DNA from: CAWIXB01 sp963839955 | GTDB lineage: Bacteria; Actinomycetota; Actinomycetes; JACCUZ01 | DNA: 64,000 nucleotides | Assembly: GCA_963839955.1 (NCBI GenBank) | Contig: CAWIXB010000001.1 | Location: 124,001 to 188,000, forward strand | Direction: 5' to 3' | Shown: positions 7,804 through 16,007 of the stretch, piece by piece | How positions within the stretch are numbered: position 1 is the stretch's first letter | Layout: every line of letters begins with the position of its first letter | The notes under the pieces: generated by a model | What the model saw: the letters and a program-made list of their open reading frames with translations, nothing else | Database searches by the model: none | What the model was told of the DNA's origin: nothing | Made by a program: the position numbers and the translations under genes

Positions 7804-9327
7804 TCACCGCGGCGTCGGCGCCGCCGGGGCGGGCTCCTCCACCGGTTCCACCGGCTCGTCCACCGCATGCCGCTCGATCTGCGCCGACGTCAGCCCGAGC
7901 CCGCCCAGCGTGATGTCGTCCCACGCCTGCAGGGTCCGGGTCTGCTTGTCGAAATAGAGCACCGAGGCGCGCGCCGGCGTGGGCTTCTCCTTCTCCAGCC
8001 CGCGCAGCCCCGAGGCGCCGGTGGACCCCTGATGGAACAGGAACGTGCCGTTGGGCAGCGTCTCCTGGAACCGGTGGTGCAGGTGCCCGGCGAGCACCAG
8101 CGGGGTGAGGCCGTCCAGATTCTTCGCCATCTCCGGGTCGTGGACGAGCGCCAGGTCCGCGTGGGTGCCACCCCCTAAGATCTCCGCCCGAGCGACATCG
8201 GCGAGGTCCTCACCCACGGCGTCGACCGAGGGCGGGGCGTCCTTGCCGCGGGTGTCCTTGTCCGGCGTGAACCGCGGGTCGCCGATGCCGATCATGCGCA
8301 AGCCGGCGACCGTGGCGGCGTCGCCGTCGAGCACGACCGCGTTGGGCTGGTCCGCGACAGCCCGTTGGGTGATCAGCGAGTCGTGGTTGCCGCGGACGAA
8401 GACGTACGGCACCTTGAGCGTCGCGATCGGGGCGACATAACGGTTCTCGGCCGCGCTCCCGTGGTCGCTGATGTCCCCGGTGTCCACGATGACGTCGATG
8501 TCGAACTGCTCGGTGATCGACCGGATGATGTCCCACGCCGCCGGATAAAGGTGCAGGTCGGAGACGTGCAGGACGCGGATCGTCGACGTGCTCGGCGCGT
8601 AGACGGGCAGCGCCGACGTCACGTCGTACAGCCGCGACACGTTCGTGACGATCTTCGCGAGCTGGTCCTCGTACTTCTCCAGGTCGCTCGCAATTGCCCG
8701 CGCGTCGCCCACCACGTTCGGCGCGGCGGCGAGCAGCCCCTCGTACTTCGGCTCGTCGATCGCCTTCGGGTTCCACGTCGCCGCGGCCGCACCGCCCCCA
8801 ACAAGGATGAGGGTCAACGACACGCCAGCGGCGTACATGCTGAGCCGCCATCGCCGCCGGAAGACGAGCACGCCGAGCAGGAACGACCCCATGACCGCCG
8901 CCGCACCGGCCTGCAGCACGACGCGCGTGGCTCCCGACTTCACGTCGGCCACGACCCGCGCCGGCAGGCCCTGCAGCGTCCGTGGGTCCCGGAAGATCTC
9001 CCGCGCCTGCGCCTCGTCGATCTGGGTGACCTCGGCGCCGAGCTGCCAGGGGCCGTCATGCGTGTCGAGGGTGAGCTTGCCCAGCGGCGGCAGGGACAGT
9101 ACTGAGTCGCCGTGCAGCGCCGGCGTGAGCGTCATCCGCGTCTCGAGCGGGCCCAGCCCGGTGTCGATGCGCCCGCCGGCCAGCAGCCCCACCCAGCAGC
9201 CGACCACCCCGATGACCACGACCTCGAACGCCACCATTGTGCGCGGCCAGCGCCGCCACGGCACCCACGGAAGCGACCCCAGCGCGGTCAGCCGCGACCG
9301 CCAGCTCCGCTGCGGTTGCTCCGTCAT
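7804..9327 (-). CDS. Membrane-anchored metallophosphoesterase
   Basis: 507 residues. Three hydrophobic segments (about 32-51, 135-156 and 163-183) precede a calcineurin-type phosphoesterase domain. Metal motifs are complete: SDLHL (Asp257, His259), GDISDHG (Asp285), GNHD (Asn314, His315), VHD near residue 413 and GHLHH near 435. The topology suggests the catalytic domain follows the third segment. Sequences of this type are common downstream of tRNA clusters in actinobacteria, but their substrate is not known to me. The C-terminus is a low-complexity Pro/Ala/Glu tail. It transcribes toward the tRNA cluster and may share its upstream region with the divergent zincin gene. Confidence 0.85.
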   Translation of the reverse strand: MTEQPQRSWRSRLTALGSLPWVPWRRWPRTMVAFEVVVIGVVGCWVGLLAGGRIDTGLGPLETRMTLTPALHGDSVLSLPPLGKLTLDTHDGPWQLGAEVTQIDEAQAREIFRDPRTLQGLPARVVADVKSGATRVVLQAGAAAVMGSFLLGVLVFRRRWRLSMYAAGVSLTLILVGGGAAAATWNPKAIDEPKYEGLLAAAPNVVGDARAIASDLEKYEDQLAKIVTNVSRLYDVTSALPVYAPSTSTIRVLHVSDLHLYPAAWDIIRSITEQFDIDVIVDTGDISDHGSAAENRYVAPIATLKVPYVFVRGNHDSLITQRAVADQPNAVVLDGDAATVAGLRMIGIGDPRFTPDKDTRGKDAPPSVDAVGEDLADVARAEILGGGTHADLALVHDPEMAKNLDGLTPLVLAGHLHHRFQETLPNGTFLFHQGSTGASGLRGLEKEKPTPARASVLYFDKQTRTLQAWDDITLGGLGLTSAQIERHAVDEPVEPVEEPAPAAPTPR

Positions 9328-9416
9328 CCCTTCCTTCCTACCGGACGCCGGACCTCGCCGTACGACCGTCCTCGGCGGCTGGCGCGTTCCGGGGCCACAA
9401 TCGAGGGGTGCTGGAG

Positions 9417-9758
9417 ATGCCTCTGCAACGGTTCGAGGAGCTCGTCTCGGAGGCGCTCGACGAGGTGCCGCCTGAGCTCGCCGCGCTCATGGACAACGTC
9501 GCCGTGTTCGTGGAGGAGGAGCCGCCGGCCGATGACCCCGACCTGCTCGGTGTCTATGACGGTACGCCGCTGACCGAGCGCGACTGGATGTACGGCGGGG
9601 TGCTGCCCGACCGGATCGTCATCTTCCGGGGCCCGATCCTGCGCATGTGCGACACCGCGGATGAGGTCATCGAGGAGGTCCACGTGACCGTGGTGCACGA
9701 GATCGCCCACCACTTCGGCATCGACGACGATCGGCTGCACCAGCTCGGCTACGGCTGA
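9417..9758 (+). CDS. Small zincin-type metallopeptidase family protein
   Basis: 113 residues. ATG at 9417 is preferred because GAGGGG lies 8 bp upstream. The C-terminal half carries HEIAHHFGIDDDRLHQLGY, an HExxH motif (His94, Glu95, His98) followed by Asp103, the signature of the short zincin-like family (Pfam Zincin_1) of about 115-135 residues. Conserved features before it are the LLGVYDGTPLTERD and PDRIVIFRGPI strands. Cytoplasmic, with no signal peptide. Physiological substrates of this family are unknown to me. It is followed by a long perfect hairpin at 9801-9844. Confidence 0.85.
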   Translation: MPLQRFEELVSEALDEVPPELAALMDNVAVFVEEEPPADDPDLLGVYDGTPLTERDWMYGGVLPDRIVIFRGPILRMCDTADEVIEEVHVTVVHEIAHHFGIDDDRLHQLGYG

Positions 9759-9800
9759 GCGAGCGCTCGCGGGAGCAAGGGCGTCGAGCCGCAACAGGCT

Positions 9801-9844
9801 CAGCAGTGCCTCAACAGGCCGGCCAGCCTGTTGAGGCACTGCTG
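9801..9844. terminator. Perfect 19-bp hairpin downstream of the zincin gene
   Basis: CAGCAGTGCCTCAACAGGC at 9801-9819 is exactly complementary to 9826-9844, with a 6-nt loop. No T-run follows. It is most simply a strong terminator, though the stem is unusually long and perfect. Confidence 0.6.
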
Positions 9845-9880
9845 CGCCTACCTAACGTGGTCGAATCGGGGAGGGGGCTT

Positions 9881-9936
9881 GAGGGTGTGCGCGGCAGGGG
9901 GCTGATGCCCCCCGGCAACCAGCCCTCCTGCCGCGC
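9881..9936 (+). promoter_or_regulatory. Candidate structured RNA leader of the diguanylate cyclase gene
   Basis: GCGCGGCAGG (9889-9898) pairs perfectly with CCTGCCGCGC (9927-9936). Inside lies a GGGGGC-TGAT-GCCCCC hairpin (9897-9912, competing for two bases), then CCGGCAACC, a sequence seen in cores of SAM-binding riboswitches. GAGGG at 9881 could pair with CCCTC at 9923 to form a pseudoknot. High GC makes chance pairing easy, so this is a candidate only. Confidence 0.3.
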
Positions 9937-10032
9937 CCCCCGGCGGCCCGAACCGGCAGGGCAGGGGCCGCTCACGTCCATGGTCCCCGTCACAGAGGGT
10001 CATCCGCTGCCGGGGCTGCCGAACGTACCCCA

Positions 10033-12171
10033 TTGCCCGAAAGTCACGGATCGAATACGGCGACCACTCAGCGTGACGGGCGTCCGGGGCCTCCGCCGAA
10101 GCCCTACTCGGGGCCAGCGGCACCAAGATCCACCCGCGCTCGGGCGAGCGTGCTGCCCGGAACCCTCAAGCAGATCACCTATCCGGCCGAACCAGACCCT
10201 GTGGAACAGCCAACGGTGCAGGCGATGCCGCGCGGCCGCGCGAGCGGCCCGCTGACCGGCCCGGGCGTCCTGTCCCGGCTGCTCCCTTTCCTGGTCGCCG
10301 GTGCCGTCACGTGCGTGTCTCTTGCGCTCCCCACGACCAACCGCGACGCCACGTCGGGCGTCATCGCGGGAGGGCTCACCACGCTCATCGTCGCCACCTG
10401 CTTGATCGTGCCCTGGCGTCGGATTCAGCCGCGGTTCCAGGCGGCCCCTGTCCTCGCCTTCTTCCCGATCATCGCGCTGCTGCGCCAGGCACAGGGCGCC
10501 AGCATCTCCGGCTTCGCTGCCCTGCTCCTGCTCCCGGTCGTCTGGTTCGCGTTGTACGGCTCGCGGCGTCAGGTCTGGATCGGCGTGGCCGGTGTCGCGC
10601 TGACCATGACGCTGCCCATCGTGGTGATCGGTGGCGACGATTACCCGTCGTACGCCGCTCGCCCGGCGGTGATCCTGGTCGTCGTGGCGGCCATGGTCGG
10701 CCTCGCCGTCTCGCGCCTGGTCACCCACCTCGCCGAGCGCGAACAGACGATGGCGCAGACCGCCGGGCAACTGAACGCGGTCCTCTCCGCCGCGACGGAG
10801 TACAGCGTGATCGGCACCGACGCGGCCGGCCGAGTGACTGTCTTCAACCTGGGCGCCCAGCGCATGCTCGGCTACCTGCCGGACGAGGTGCTGGGTCGCT
10901 CTCCGCTCATCTTGCACGACGAAGCAGAGATCCTCGGCCGCGCTCGCGAGCTCGGTCTCGCCCCCGGGGTCAAGGTGCTCGCCTCCAAGGCCGCTGAAGG
11001 CGGCGCGGAGCGGCGGCGGTGGACATATGTGCGCAAGGACGGGTCGTCCCTGCCCGTCGAACTCACCGTGACCCCGATGCGCGACCCGGACGGGCGGATC
11101 ACTGGCTTCATCGAGATCGCCGAGGACATCACCAAGCGGATTCTCGCCGAGCAAGCGCTTCGCGACACCGAGGCGAGCCTCGCGGTCACCGCGCGCATCG
11201 TGCGAGAGATGCAGTCCGGAGCGGACGCGCGGACCACCATCGTCGCCGCTGTCGGCGAGATCGCCGCGGCCGCCCACGTCTTCCTGTTCGAGCCGGAAGG
11301 CGACACCCACCTGGTGCTGACGTCCTCCCTCGGCGGGCCCTCGCCGGCGAACAGGATCGCCCTCGACGGACCCCCATCCGGCGTCGTCACCGCTTATCTG
11401 CGGGGCCAGCGCGTCTTCGTCCCCGACGCATTCGAAGACCAGTCCATCCAGAACGCCCTGGCACGTCTGCTGAAGGTACGCAGCATCCTCTTCGAGCCGA
11501 TCCTGCAGAACGGTCGGGTGACCGGCGTCCTGCTCGCTGCCTGGCAGCAGGCGATCCCAGACCTGAGCTCGCGATTCGTCGCCGCGGTGAGCCTGCTCGC
11601 CGACGAGGCTGCGGTCGCGCTGGAGCACGAGTCGATGCTGCGCCAGCTGCGTGAGTCGGCCACCACGGACTCGCTCACCGGCATCCCCAACCGTCGCGCT
11701 TGGGACGAGCGAATCGCACACGAGGTGGAGAACGCGCAGCGGCTTGGCCACCCCCTCGTCATCGCGCTGCTCGACCTTGACCTCTTCAAGGCCTACAACG
11801 ACCGGTTCGGCCACGGCGGCGGCGACGAACTGCTCACCGAGTTCGCCAGCTCTATGGTCTCGACCATCCGCGGGATCGACTTCGTCGCGCGGTGGGGCGG
11901 CGAGGAGTTCGCCGTGGCGCTCCCTGGCTGCTCTCTCAAGGACGCGCACGAGGTCGCCGATCGGGTACGCCGGGTCGTGCCCGCCGGACAGACATGCTCG
12001 ATCGGACTGGCCGTGCTGCAGCCCGGCGAGGGCCCCGAGGCGCTGGTCATGCGCGCGGACGCAGCCCTGTACGCCGCCAAGGAAGGCGGCCGCGACCGTG
12101 TCGAAGTAGCCCCCGACGGCGAGCTGGTCCGCCCGAACCTGTCCGTCGCTGCCCCCGCACCCGTCCACTGA
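10033..12171 (+). CDS. Membrane PAS-GAF-GGDEF diguanylate cyclase
   Basis: 712 residues from a TTG at 10033; GTG at 10201 is an alternative start that would lose 56 low-complexity residues. Order seen: five or six membrane segments between about residues 80 and 235, a PAS domain (about 245-370, with VIGTDAAGRVTVFN), a GAF-like domain (about 390-535), and a GGDEF domain (about 545-695). The active-site loop is GGEEF at 622-626, which is catalytically competent. A DxLTGIPNRR entry motif and LDLDLFKAYND confirm the cyclase fold. It should make c-di-GMP from two GTP in response to an unknown signal. No RxxD inhibitory site is obvious upstream of GGEEF. Confidence 0.88.
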   Translation: MPESHGSNTATTQRDGRPGPPPKPYSGPAAPRSTRARASVLPGTLKQITYPAEPDPVEQPTVQAMPRGRASGPLTGPGVLSRLLPFLVAGAVTCVSLALPTTNRDATSGVIAGGLTTLIVATCLIVPWRRIQPRFQAAPVLAFFPIIALLRQAQGASISGFAALLLLPVVWFALYGSRRQVWIGVAGVALTMTLPIVVIGGDDYPSYAARPAVILVVVAAMVGLAVSRLVTHLAEREQTMAQTAGQLNAVLSAATEYSVIGTDAAGRVTVFNLGAQRMLGYLPDEVLGRSPLILHDEAEILGRARELGLAPGVKVLASKAAEGGAERRRWTYVRKDGSSLPVELTVTPMRDPDGRITGFIEIAEDITKRILAEQALRDTEASLAVTARIVREMQSGADARTTIVAAVGEIAAAAHVFLFEPEGDTHLVLTSSLGGPSPANRIALDGPPSGVVTAYLRGQRVFVPDAFEDQSIQNALARLLKVRSILFEPILQNGRVTGVLLAAWQQAIPDLSSRFVAAVSLLADEAAVALEHESMLRQLRESATTDSLTGIPNRRAWDERIAHEVENAQRLGHPLVIALLDLDLFKAYNDRFGHGGGDELLTEFASSMVSTIRGIDFVARWGGEEFAVALPGCSLKDAHEVADRVRRVVPAGQTCSIGLAVLQPGEGPEALVMRADAALYAAKEGGRDRVEVAPDGELVRPNLSVAAPAPVH

Positions 12172-12240
12172 CCCACCCGGACCCAGCGGTCGTTGCGCTG
12201 CCGGCGACTGGTTGTCGGTGCGGGCGAGGACACTGTTCCC

Positions 12241-13773
12241 GTGCTGCTCGAGGACGTCGCCCATGCCTCGGTCGCGGTGACCGCCACCTCCGGCCGCACC
12301 GCGAAGGTCGCGTTGCTCGCCGACTGCCTGGCCGGGGCCAACGGCCCGCGTGAGGTGGTGGTCGCTGTCGCCTACCTCTCCGGCGAGCTGCGCCAGCGGC
12401 GTACCGGAGTCGGCTGGGCGTCCCTCCGCGAGGTGCCCGCGCCCGCGTCCACGCCGACTCTCACCGTCGTGGAGACGGACGAGCTGCTCGAACGGGTCGC
12501 GGCAGTGTCCGGCCGCGGCGCACACGCAGAACGTGCCGGCCTCGTCGGCGGCCTGTTCGGCCGTGCCACCGAGGTGGAGCAGCGGCTGCTGCGCGGGCTG
12601 CTCACCGGCGAGCTGCGCCAGGGCGCGCTCGAGGGCGTGATGCTCGACGCGGTCGCCAAGGCAGCGGCTGTCCCCCCGATCGATCTGCGCCGGGCTGTCA
12701 TGCTGCGCGGCGCCGTCGGACCCGTCGCGGCGGCGGCTCTCTCCGAAGGACCGTCCGGGCTCGAGGCGTTCCGGCTCGAGGTCGGGCGCCCCGTCCAGCC
12801 GATGCTCGCCTCCCCGTCCGACGGCATCGCGGCGGCGCTCGAGAAGGCCGGCCCCGCCGCGGTCGAGTGGAAGCTCGACGGTGTCCGGGTGCAGATCCAC
12901 CGGTCGGGCCGTGACGTGCGCGTCTTCACCCGCAGCCTCGACGACATCACCGACCGGGTGCCAGAGGTCGTCGACGCCGCGCTCGCGCTGCCCGTCGACA
13001 CGGTGGTGCTCGACGCCGAGGCCATCGCGCTGCGCCCCGACGGCCGGCCCCGGCCGTTCCAGCAGACGGGCTCGCGCATCGGCTCACGGGTCGACGTGGC
13101 GAAGGCGCGCGAGACGGCGCCGCTCTCGACGTACGTCTTCGACGTCCTGCACGCCGACGGCACCGACACGCTCGCGCTGCCGGGCCGCGAGAGGTACGAC
13201 GTGCTGGCGCGCGTGGTGCCCGACGACCTGCGGGTGCCGCGGCTGGTCACCGACGACGCCGCCGCGGCGGGGGAGTTCCTCGACGACGCCATCGGGCGCG
13301 GCCACGAGGGGGTCGTGGTCAAGTCGCTCGACGTGCCGTACGACGCCGGCCGGCGCGGTGCCGGATGGCTCAAGGTCAAGCCGCGCCACACCCTCGACCT
13401 CGTGGTGCTGGCGGCCGAATGGGGCCACGGCCGGCGGCGCGGCTGGCTGTCCAACCTGCACCTCGGCGCGGTCGACCCCGCCACCGGCGGGTTCGTGATG
13501 CTCGGCAAGACGTTCAAGGGGCTGACCGACGCGATGCTCGCGTGGCAGACCGAGCGACTGCAGGAGCTCGCGGTCGTGCGCAGCGACTGGATGGTCGAGG
13601 TGCGCCCCGAGCTCGTCGTCGAAATTGCGTTCGACGGCGTTCAGACGTCCACCCGCTACCCCGGCGGCATGGCGCTGCGGTTTGCGCGGGTGCTGCGTCA
13701 CCGGCCGGACAAACAGGTGCGCGAGGCCGACACGGTCGAAGCGGTGCGGGCGATCCACGAGCGCACCCGCTGA
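12241..13773 (+). CDS. ATP-dependent DNA ligase (LigB/Lig-I-like)
   Basis: 510 residues from GTG at 12241. The frame opens 48 bp earlier at a TTG, but the family's N-terminus is the LLEDVAHAS start chosen here. Domains in order: an N-terminal DNA-binding domain (1-180), the adenylation domain with motif I EWKLDGVRVQ (Lys211 is the AMP-accepting lysine), motif III DAEAIALRPDG, motif IV HEGVVVKS, motif V WLKVKPRH, then an OB domain ending near 500. Length and order match M. tuberculosis LigB (about 507 residues). Such ligases supplement the essential NAD-dependent LigA in nick sealing and repair. It lies 69 bp after the cyclase gene. Confidence 0.9.
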   Translation: MLLEDVAHASVAVTATSGRTAKVALLADCLAGANGPREVVVAVAYLSGELRQRRTGVGWASLREVPAPASTPTLTVVETDELLERVAAVSGRGAHAERAGLVGGLFGRATEVEQRLLRGLLTGELRQGALEGVMLDAVAKAAAVPPIDLRRAVMLRGAVGPVAAAALSEGPSGLEAFRLEVGRPVQPMLASPSDGIAAALEKAGPAAVEWKLDGVRVQIHRSGRDVRVFTRSLDDITDRVPEVVDAALALPVDTVVLDAEAIALRPDGRPRPFQQTGSRIGSRVDVAKARETAPLSTYVFDVLHADGTDTLALPGRERYDVLARVVPDDLRVPRLVTDDAAAAGEFLDDAIGRGHEGVVVKSLDVPYDAGRRGAGWLKVKPRHTLDLVVLAAEWGHGRRRGWLSNLHLGAVDPATGGFVMLGKTFKGLTDAMLAWQTERLQELAVVRSDWMVEVRPELVVEIAFDGVQTSTRYPGGMALRFARVLRHRPDKQVREADTVEAVRAIHERTR

Positions 13774-13893
13774 CCCGTCGAGGTGCCGTCCGGTCCGTGA
13801 TCACCCGGTTCGCGCATGATGCCCGAAATGTGAAACTCTCGGATGCTCGTTGCGCCCAACCGACCGGCGGTGGGCCACCCGAGGAGGACGCAG

Positions 13894-14400
13894 ATGGGAC
13901 CGAACGGCATGAACTCCGGGCGCGACCTGCACGTGGTGCGTGGGAGCCAGGAGGATCGCGCCGATGACTGGGCTACGCAGGAGACGCCGGCATGGCCGAC
14001 GCAGGAGACTCCGCGCGACGCGCTCGGCCTGCTCGAGAACGCCGGCCGGGTCGCCGAGGAGGCCGTGCGCGCGGCCCGCGCCGAGGCCGCGCAGATCGTG
14101 GCCCAGGCCCGTGGCGAAGCCCATCGACTCCGCGAGGAGGCCCGCGAGCAGATCGTTCAGGAGCGCGAGGCGGCCAACCGTGACACCGAGCATCTCCGCC
14201 ACGAGCGCCTCGGCCAGGTCGAGAACATGGTGCTCAGGGCCCGCGAGGAAGTTGGCGAGCTCGAGCGGTCCGCCGCCCGGCTGCGTTCGGAACGGGCGGC
14301 CGCGACCCAGGCAGCCCGCGACATGGCCAACCGGCTGGCCACTCTCGTCGAGGAGACCGACGGCGTGTCCCGACACGGTGACCATCGCCAGCAGCCCTGA
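13894..14400 (+). CDS. Coiled-coil protein, DivIVA/ATP-synthase-b-like helix
   Basis: 168 residues. ATG at 13894 has GAGGAGG 6 bp upstream; the longer frame is rejected. After a polar N-terminus (1-45) nearly the whole protein is one predicted long helix rich in Ala, Glu and Arg (AARAEAAQIVAQARGEAHRL...), with heptad spacing from about residue 50 to 155. This is the composition of DivIVA/Wag31-type or stator-b-type coiled coils, but the DivIVA N-terminal membrane-binding motif is not seen. A cytoskeletal or scaffolding role is only an analogy. It is followed directly by tRNA-Lys. Confidence 0.7.
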   Translation: MGPNGMNSGRDLHVVRGSQEDRADDWATQETPAWPTQETPRDALGLLENAGRVAEEAVRAARAEAAQIVAQARGEAHRLREEAREQIVQEREAANRDTEHLRHERLGQVENMVLRAREEVGELERSAARLRSERAAATQAARDMANRLATLVEETDGVSRHGDHRQQP

Positions 14401-14433
14401 CGGCCCGCGTGGTCTGCGAGACTTGCGGGCCGC

Positions 14434-14505
14434 GGGCCTCTAGCTCAATGGCAGAGCTGCGGACTTTTAATCCGTAGGTTGTGGGTTCGAGTCCCACGGG
14501 GCCCA
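14434..14505 (+). tRNA. tRNA-Lys (TTT)
   Basis: A 72-nt cloverleaf: acceptor GGGCCTC with GGGGCCC, D-arm AGCTCAATGGCAGAGC, anticodon stem-loop GCGGA-CTTTTAA-TCCGT, T-loop GGGTTCGAGTCC, discriminator A. No encoded CCA. The accessory island to the right begins immediately 3' of it, as is common for tRNA integration targets. Confidence 0.95.
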
Positions 14506-14520
14506 CTGTGTGATCTGTTA

Positions 14521-14677
14521 CTTCGCCTGATGCTTGACGGTTTGGCTTCGGCTAATGCTTGACACCGAGTTCGGCTGATCCTTGACACCCCCTGGGTGAG
14601 GGAGTTGAGAGTGGCAAAGCAGCGGCATCGGTCGGTGCTCAAGGTGATCGCCGAGTTCTTGCTGACGCCAGGGGCGA
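14521..14677 (+). mobile_element. IS481-like insertion-sequence end, truncated
   Basis: Three direct copies of a unit like TTCGGCTGATCCTTGACACC occur at 14521-14538, 14546-14566 and 14569-14588. The reverse complement, TGTCAAGGATCAGCCGAA, is the kind of terminus I recall for actinobacterial IS481 elements. A GTG with a GAGGGAG site follows at 14611 and begins an Arg/Lys-rich, transposase-like frame (AKQRHRSVLKVIAEF) that loses sense within about 23 codons, where the toxin gene ends. The rest of the element is absent. Family assignment is from memory. Confidence 0.5.
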
Positions 14678-15115
14678 TCAGTCCTCCGGGAGCAACCGCC
14701 GTAACTGTGACCTGGTTACACCGTAGACGTAGGGCCCCGGCAGCTGCGCCGCCGTGTCGATAGCGCGCCACTGGGTCATGAAGACTTCCAGCAGTCCCCA
14801 TTGATTCAGATCCTCGGCGCTTGTCAGAGCGAACATTCGCGCGCCACTTGCGACCACTGCATTGATCTCGGCGGTTCGGGACAGGATGCGTTTGTCGCGA
14901 GTGACGATGGCCATTCCGGCCCGGGTAACTCGGGGGATCCAGATTTCATCCGGAGTGTCGGCGGCCATTACTGGCGAGGGTGCCTGTCGGAGCCGCTCTT
15001 TCCCTCGCATGCCGTCGTCGCCAGGCCACGTGACGTCACGTCGCGCCGGGGCGAGCAACTTGCCCAGCCCGATAGTGTCAGCGTCGAAATACCAGCGCGG
15101 CTGCAGCAATGGCAT
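14678..15115 (-). CDS. PIN-like toxin, VapC45 family
   Basis: 145 residues. Seen: WYFDADTIGLGKLL near the N-terminus and, in the middle, DEIWIPRVTRAGMAIVTRDKRI. This matches the PIN-like ribonuclease family typified by M. tuberculosis VapC45, in which the first Asp and the TRD aspartate form the metal site. It lies 4 bp downstream of its probable antitoxin gene on the same strand, the usual VapBC45 order. The enzyme would cleave RNA when unrestrained. The stretch between residues 24 and 50 is enriched in charged residues. It overlaps the truncation point of the IS remnant by its stop codon. Confidence 0.75.
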   Translation of the reverse strand: MPLLQPRWYFDADTIGLGKLLAPARRDVTWPGDDGMRGKERLRQAPSPVMAADTPDEIWIPRVTRAGMAIVTRDKRILSRTAEINAVVASGARMFALTSAEDLNQWGLLEVFMTQWRAIDTAAQLPGPYVYGVTRSQLRRLLPED

Positions 15116-15119
15116 GCGC

Positions 15120-15815
15120 TCAGGCCGCCGCCGTGTCTTCCCACTCCCACGCGAGCGCTGCCCTCACGACCGGAACTGAGAGGCCGAATTCATCGGCGAC
15201 GTCTTCGACTGCCTCTCCAGCGTTAACGTGCTCTGCGATGATCTCCGTTCGGACGCCATGAACAGTTGCGGCCGCCGACGAGACGCGAGGGTCAAGGACA
15301 ACCGGGGATCGCTTGCCTTGCGGGCGGATCCGTTCGGCCTCTTGGTCGCCCGACTCGGCGAAGTCGACTCTGCCGAGGAAGTCCTCCTGCAAGAGTGGGT
15401 TCAGGATCGTCTGGCCATCTTCGAACTGAAAGACGAGTCGTAAGTCGTTCGGCACAGCGGCGGCCGTCTGCAGGTCGAGGATCAGCCGCCTGTTCTCATC
15501 AACCCAGGGCTTGAAGTGCGCAAGTGGATATGGCACCCCGAACTCGTGACGGAGTGCAGCTACGAACGGGCGTAGCCGCTGCATAGAGACGCGCATGCTG
15601 TTGCGGTACGCCCTGAGGTAGCGGGCCTCCACCATCTCGCCCCAGGTGATGCTGGAAGAACCGGTCGGCTCCTCACGAAGGATCGGCTGGTACCAGGCTC
15701 CTCGGCGCTCGCCGCCTTCTAGCCAGTGCGTGAGGGTGGTCGGCGGAATTCGCAGTTGGCGAGCCGCCTCGCGTGCCACCATCACGTTGGTGTCGAGCAA
15801 GATCACTGGTGCCAT
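15120..15815 (-). CDS. VapB45-type antitoxin with DUF433 domain
   Basis: 231 residues, GAGGAGGG upstream of the ATG. Seen: an N-terminal helix-turn-helix (EAARQLRIPPTTLTHWLEGG, residues 16-35), a middle helical part (about 60-150), and a C-terminal DUF433-like helix-turn-helix (EIIAEHVNAGEAVEDVADEF followed by PVVRAALAW). This is the two-HTH architecture and length of M. tuberculosis VapB45 (about 239 residues). It should neutralise the PIN-like toxin encoded 4 bp downstream and autoregulate the pair by binding its own promoter. Both genes sit in the island next to tRNA-Lys, in line with horizontal acquisition. Confidence 0.75.
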   Translation of the reverse strand: MAPVILLDTNVMVAREAARQLRIPPTTLTHWLEGGERRGAWYQPILREEPTGSSSITWGEMVEARYLRAYRNSMRVSMQRLRPFVAALRHEFGVPYPLAHFKPWVDENRRLILDLQTAAAVPNDLRLVFQFEDGQTILNPLLQEDFLGRVDFAESGDQEAERIRPQGKRSPVVLDPRVSSAAATVHGVRTEIIAEHVNAGEAVEDVADEFGLSVPVVRAALAWEWEDTAAA

Positions 15816-16007
15816 AGTCTCGCCCTCCTCAGCCGACTGTCACCGCATCCGCAGCGTAGTGCTTAGGCTTGACCTTGACTGTGTACGGCGGGTCGGACAA
15901 TCGAGAGTGATGGCGACGCGAGTACGTGCCAATCCCGTGCGCGGCCTCCGTCCCTGCACGTGAGGGTTCAATTCATTGACAGGAAGTATCCGGCACCCGA
16001 CCCATCG

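Noticed and set aside
9881..9936. SAM-I, SAM-IV or c-di-GMP riboswitch
   Set aside because: Only GGCAACC and stem lengths resemble SAM riboswitches; the conserved downstream junction of SAM-IV and the GEMM motif are not seen. It is kept only as an unclassified candidate.
10000..12900. A 966-codon minus-strand open frame across the cyclase and ligase genes
   Set aside because: It is antisense to two proteins with clear catalytic motifs, has low-complexity Gly/Arg/Asp composition and no ribosome site. It is typical of GC-rich shadow frames.
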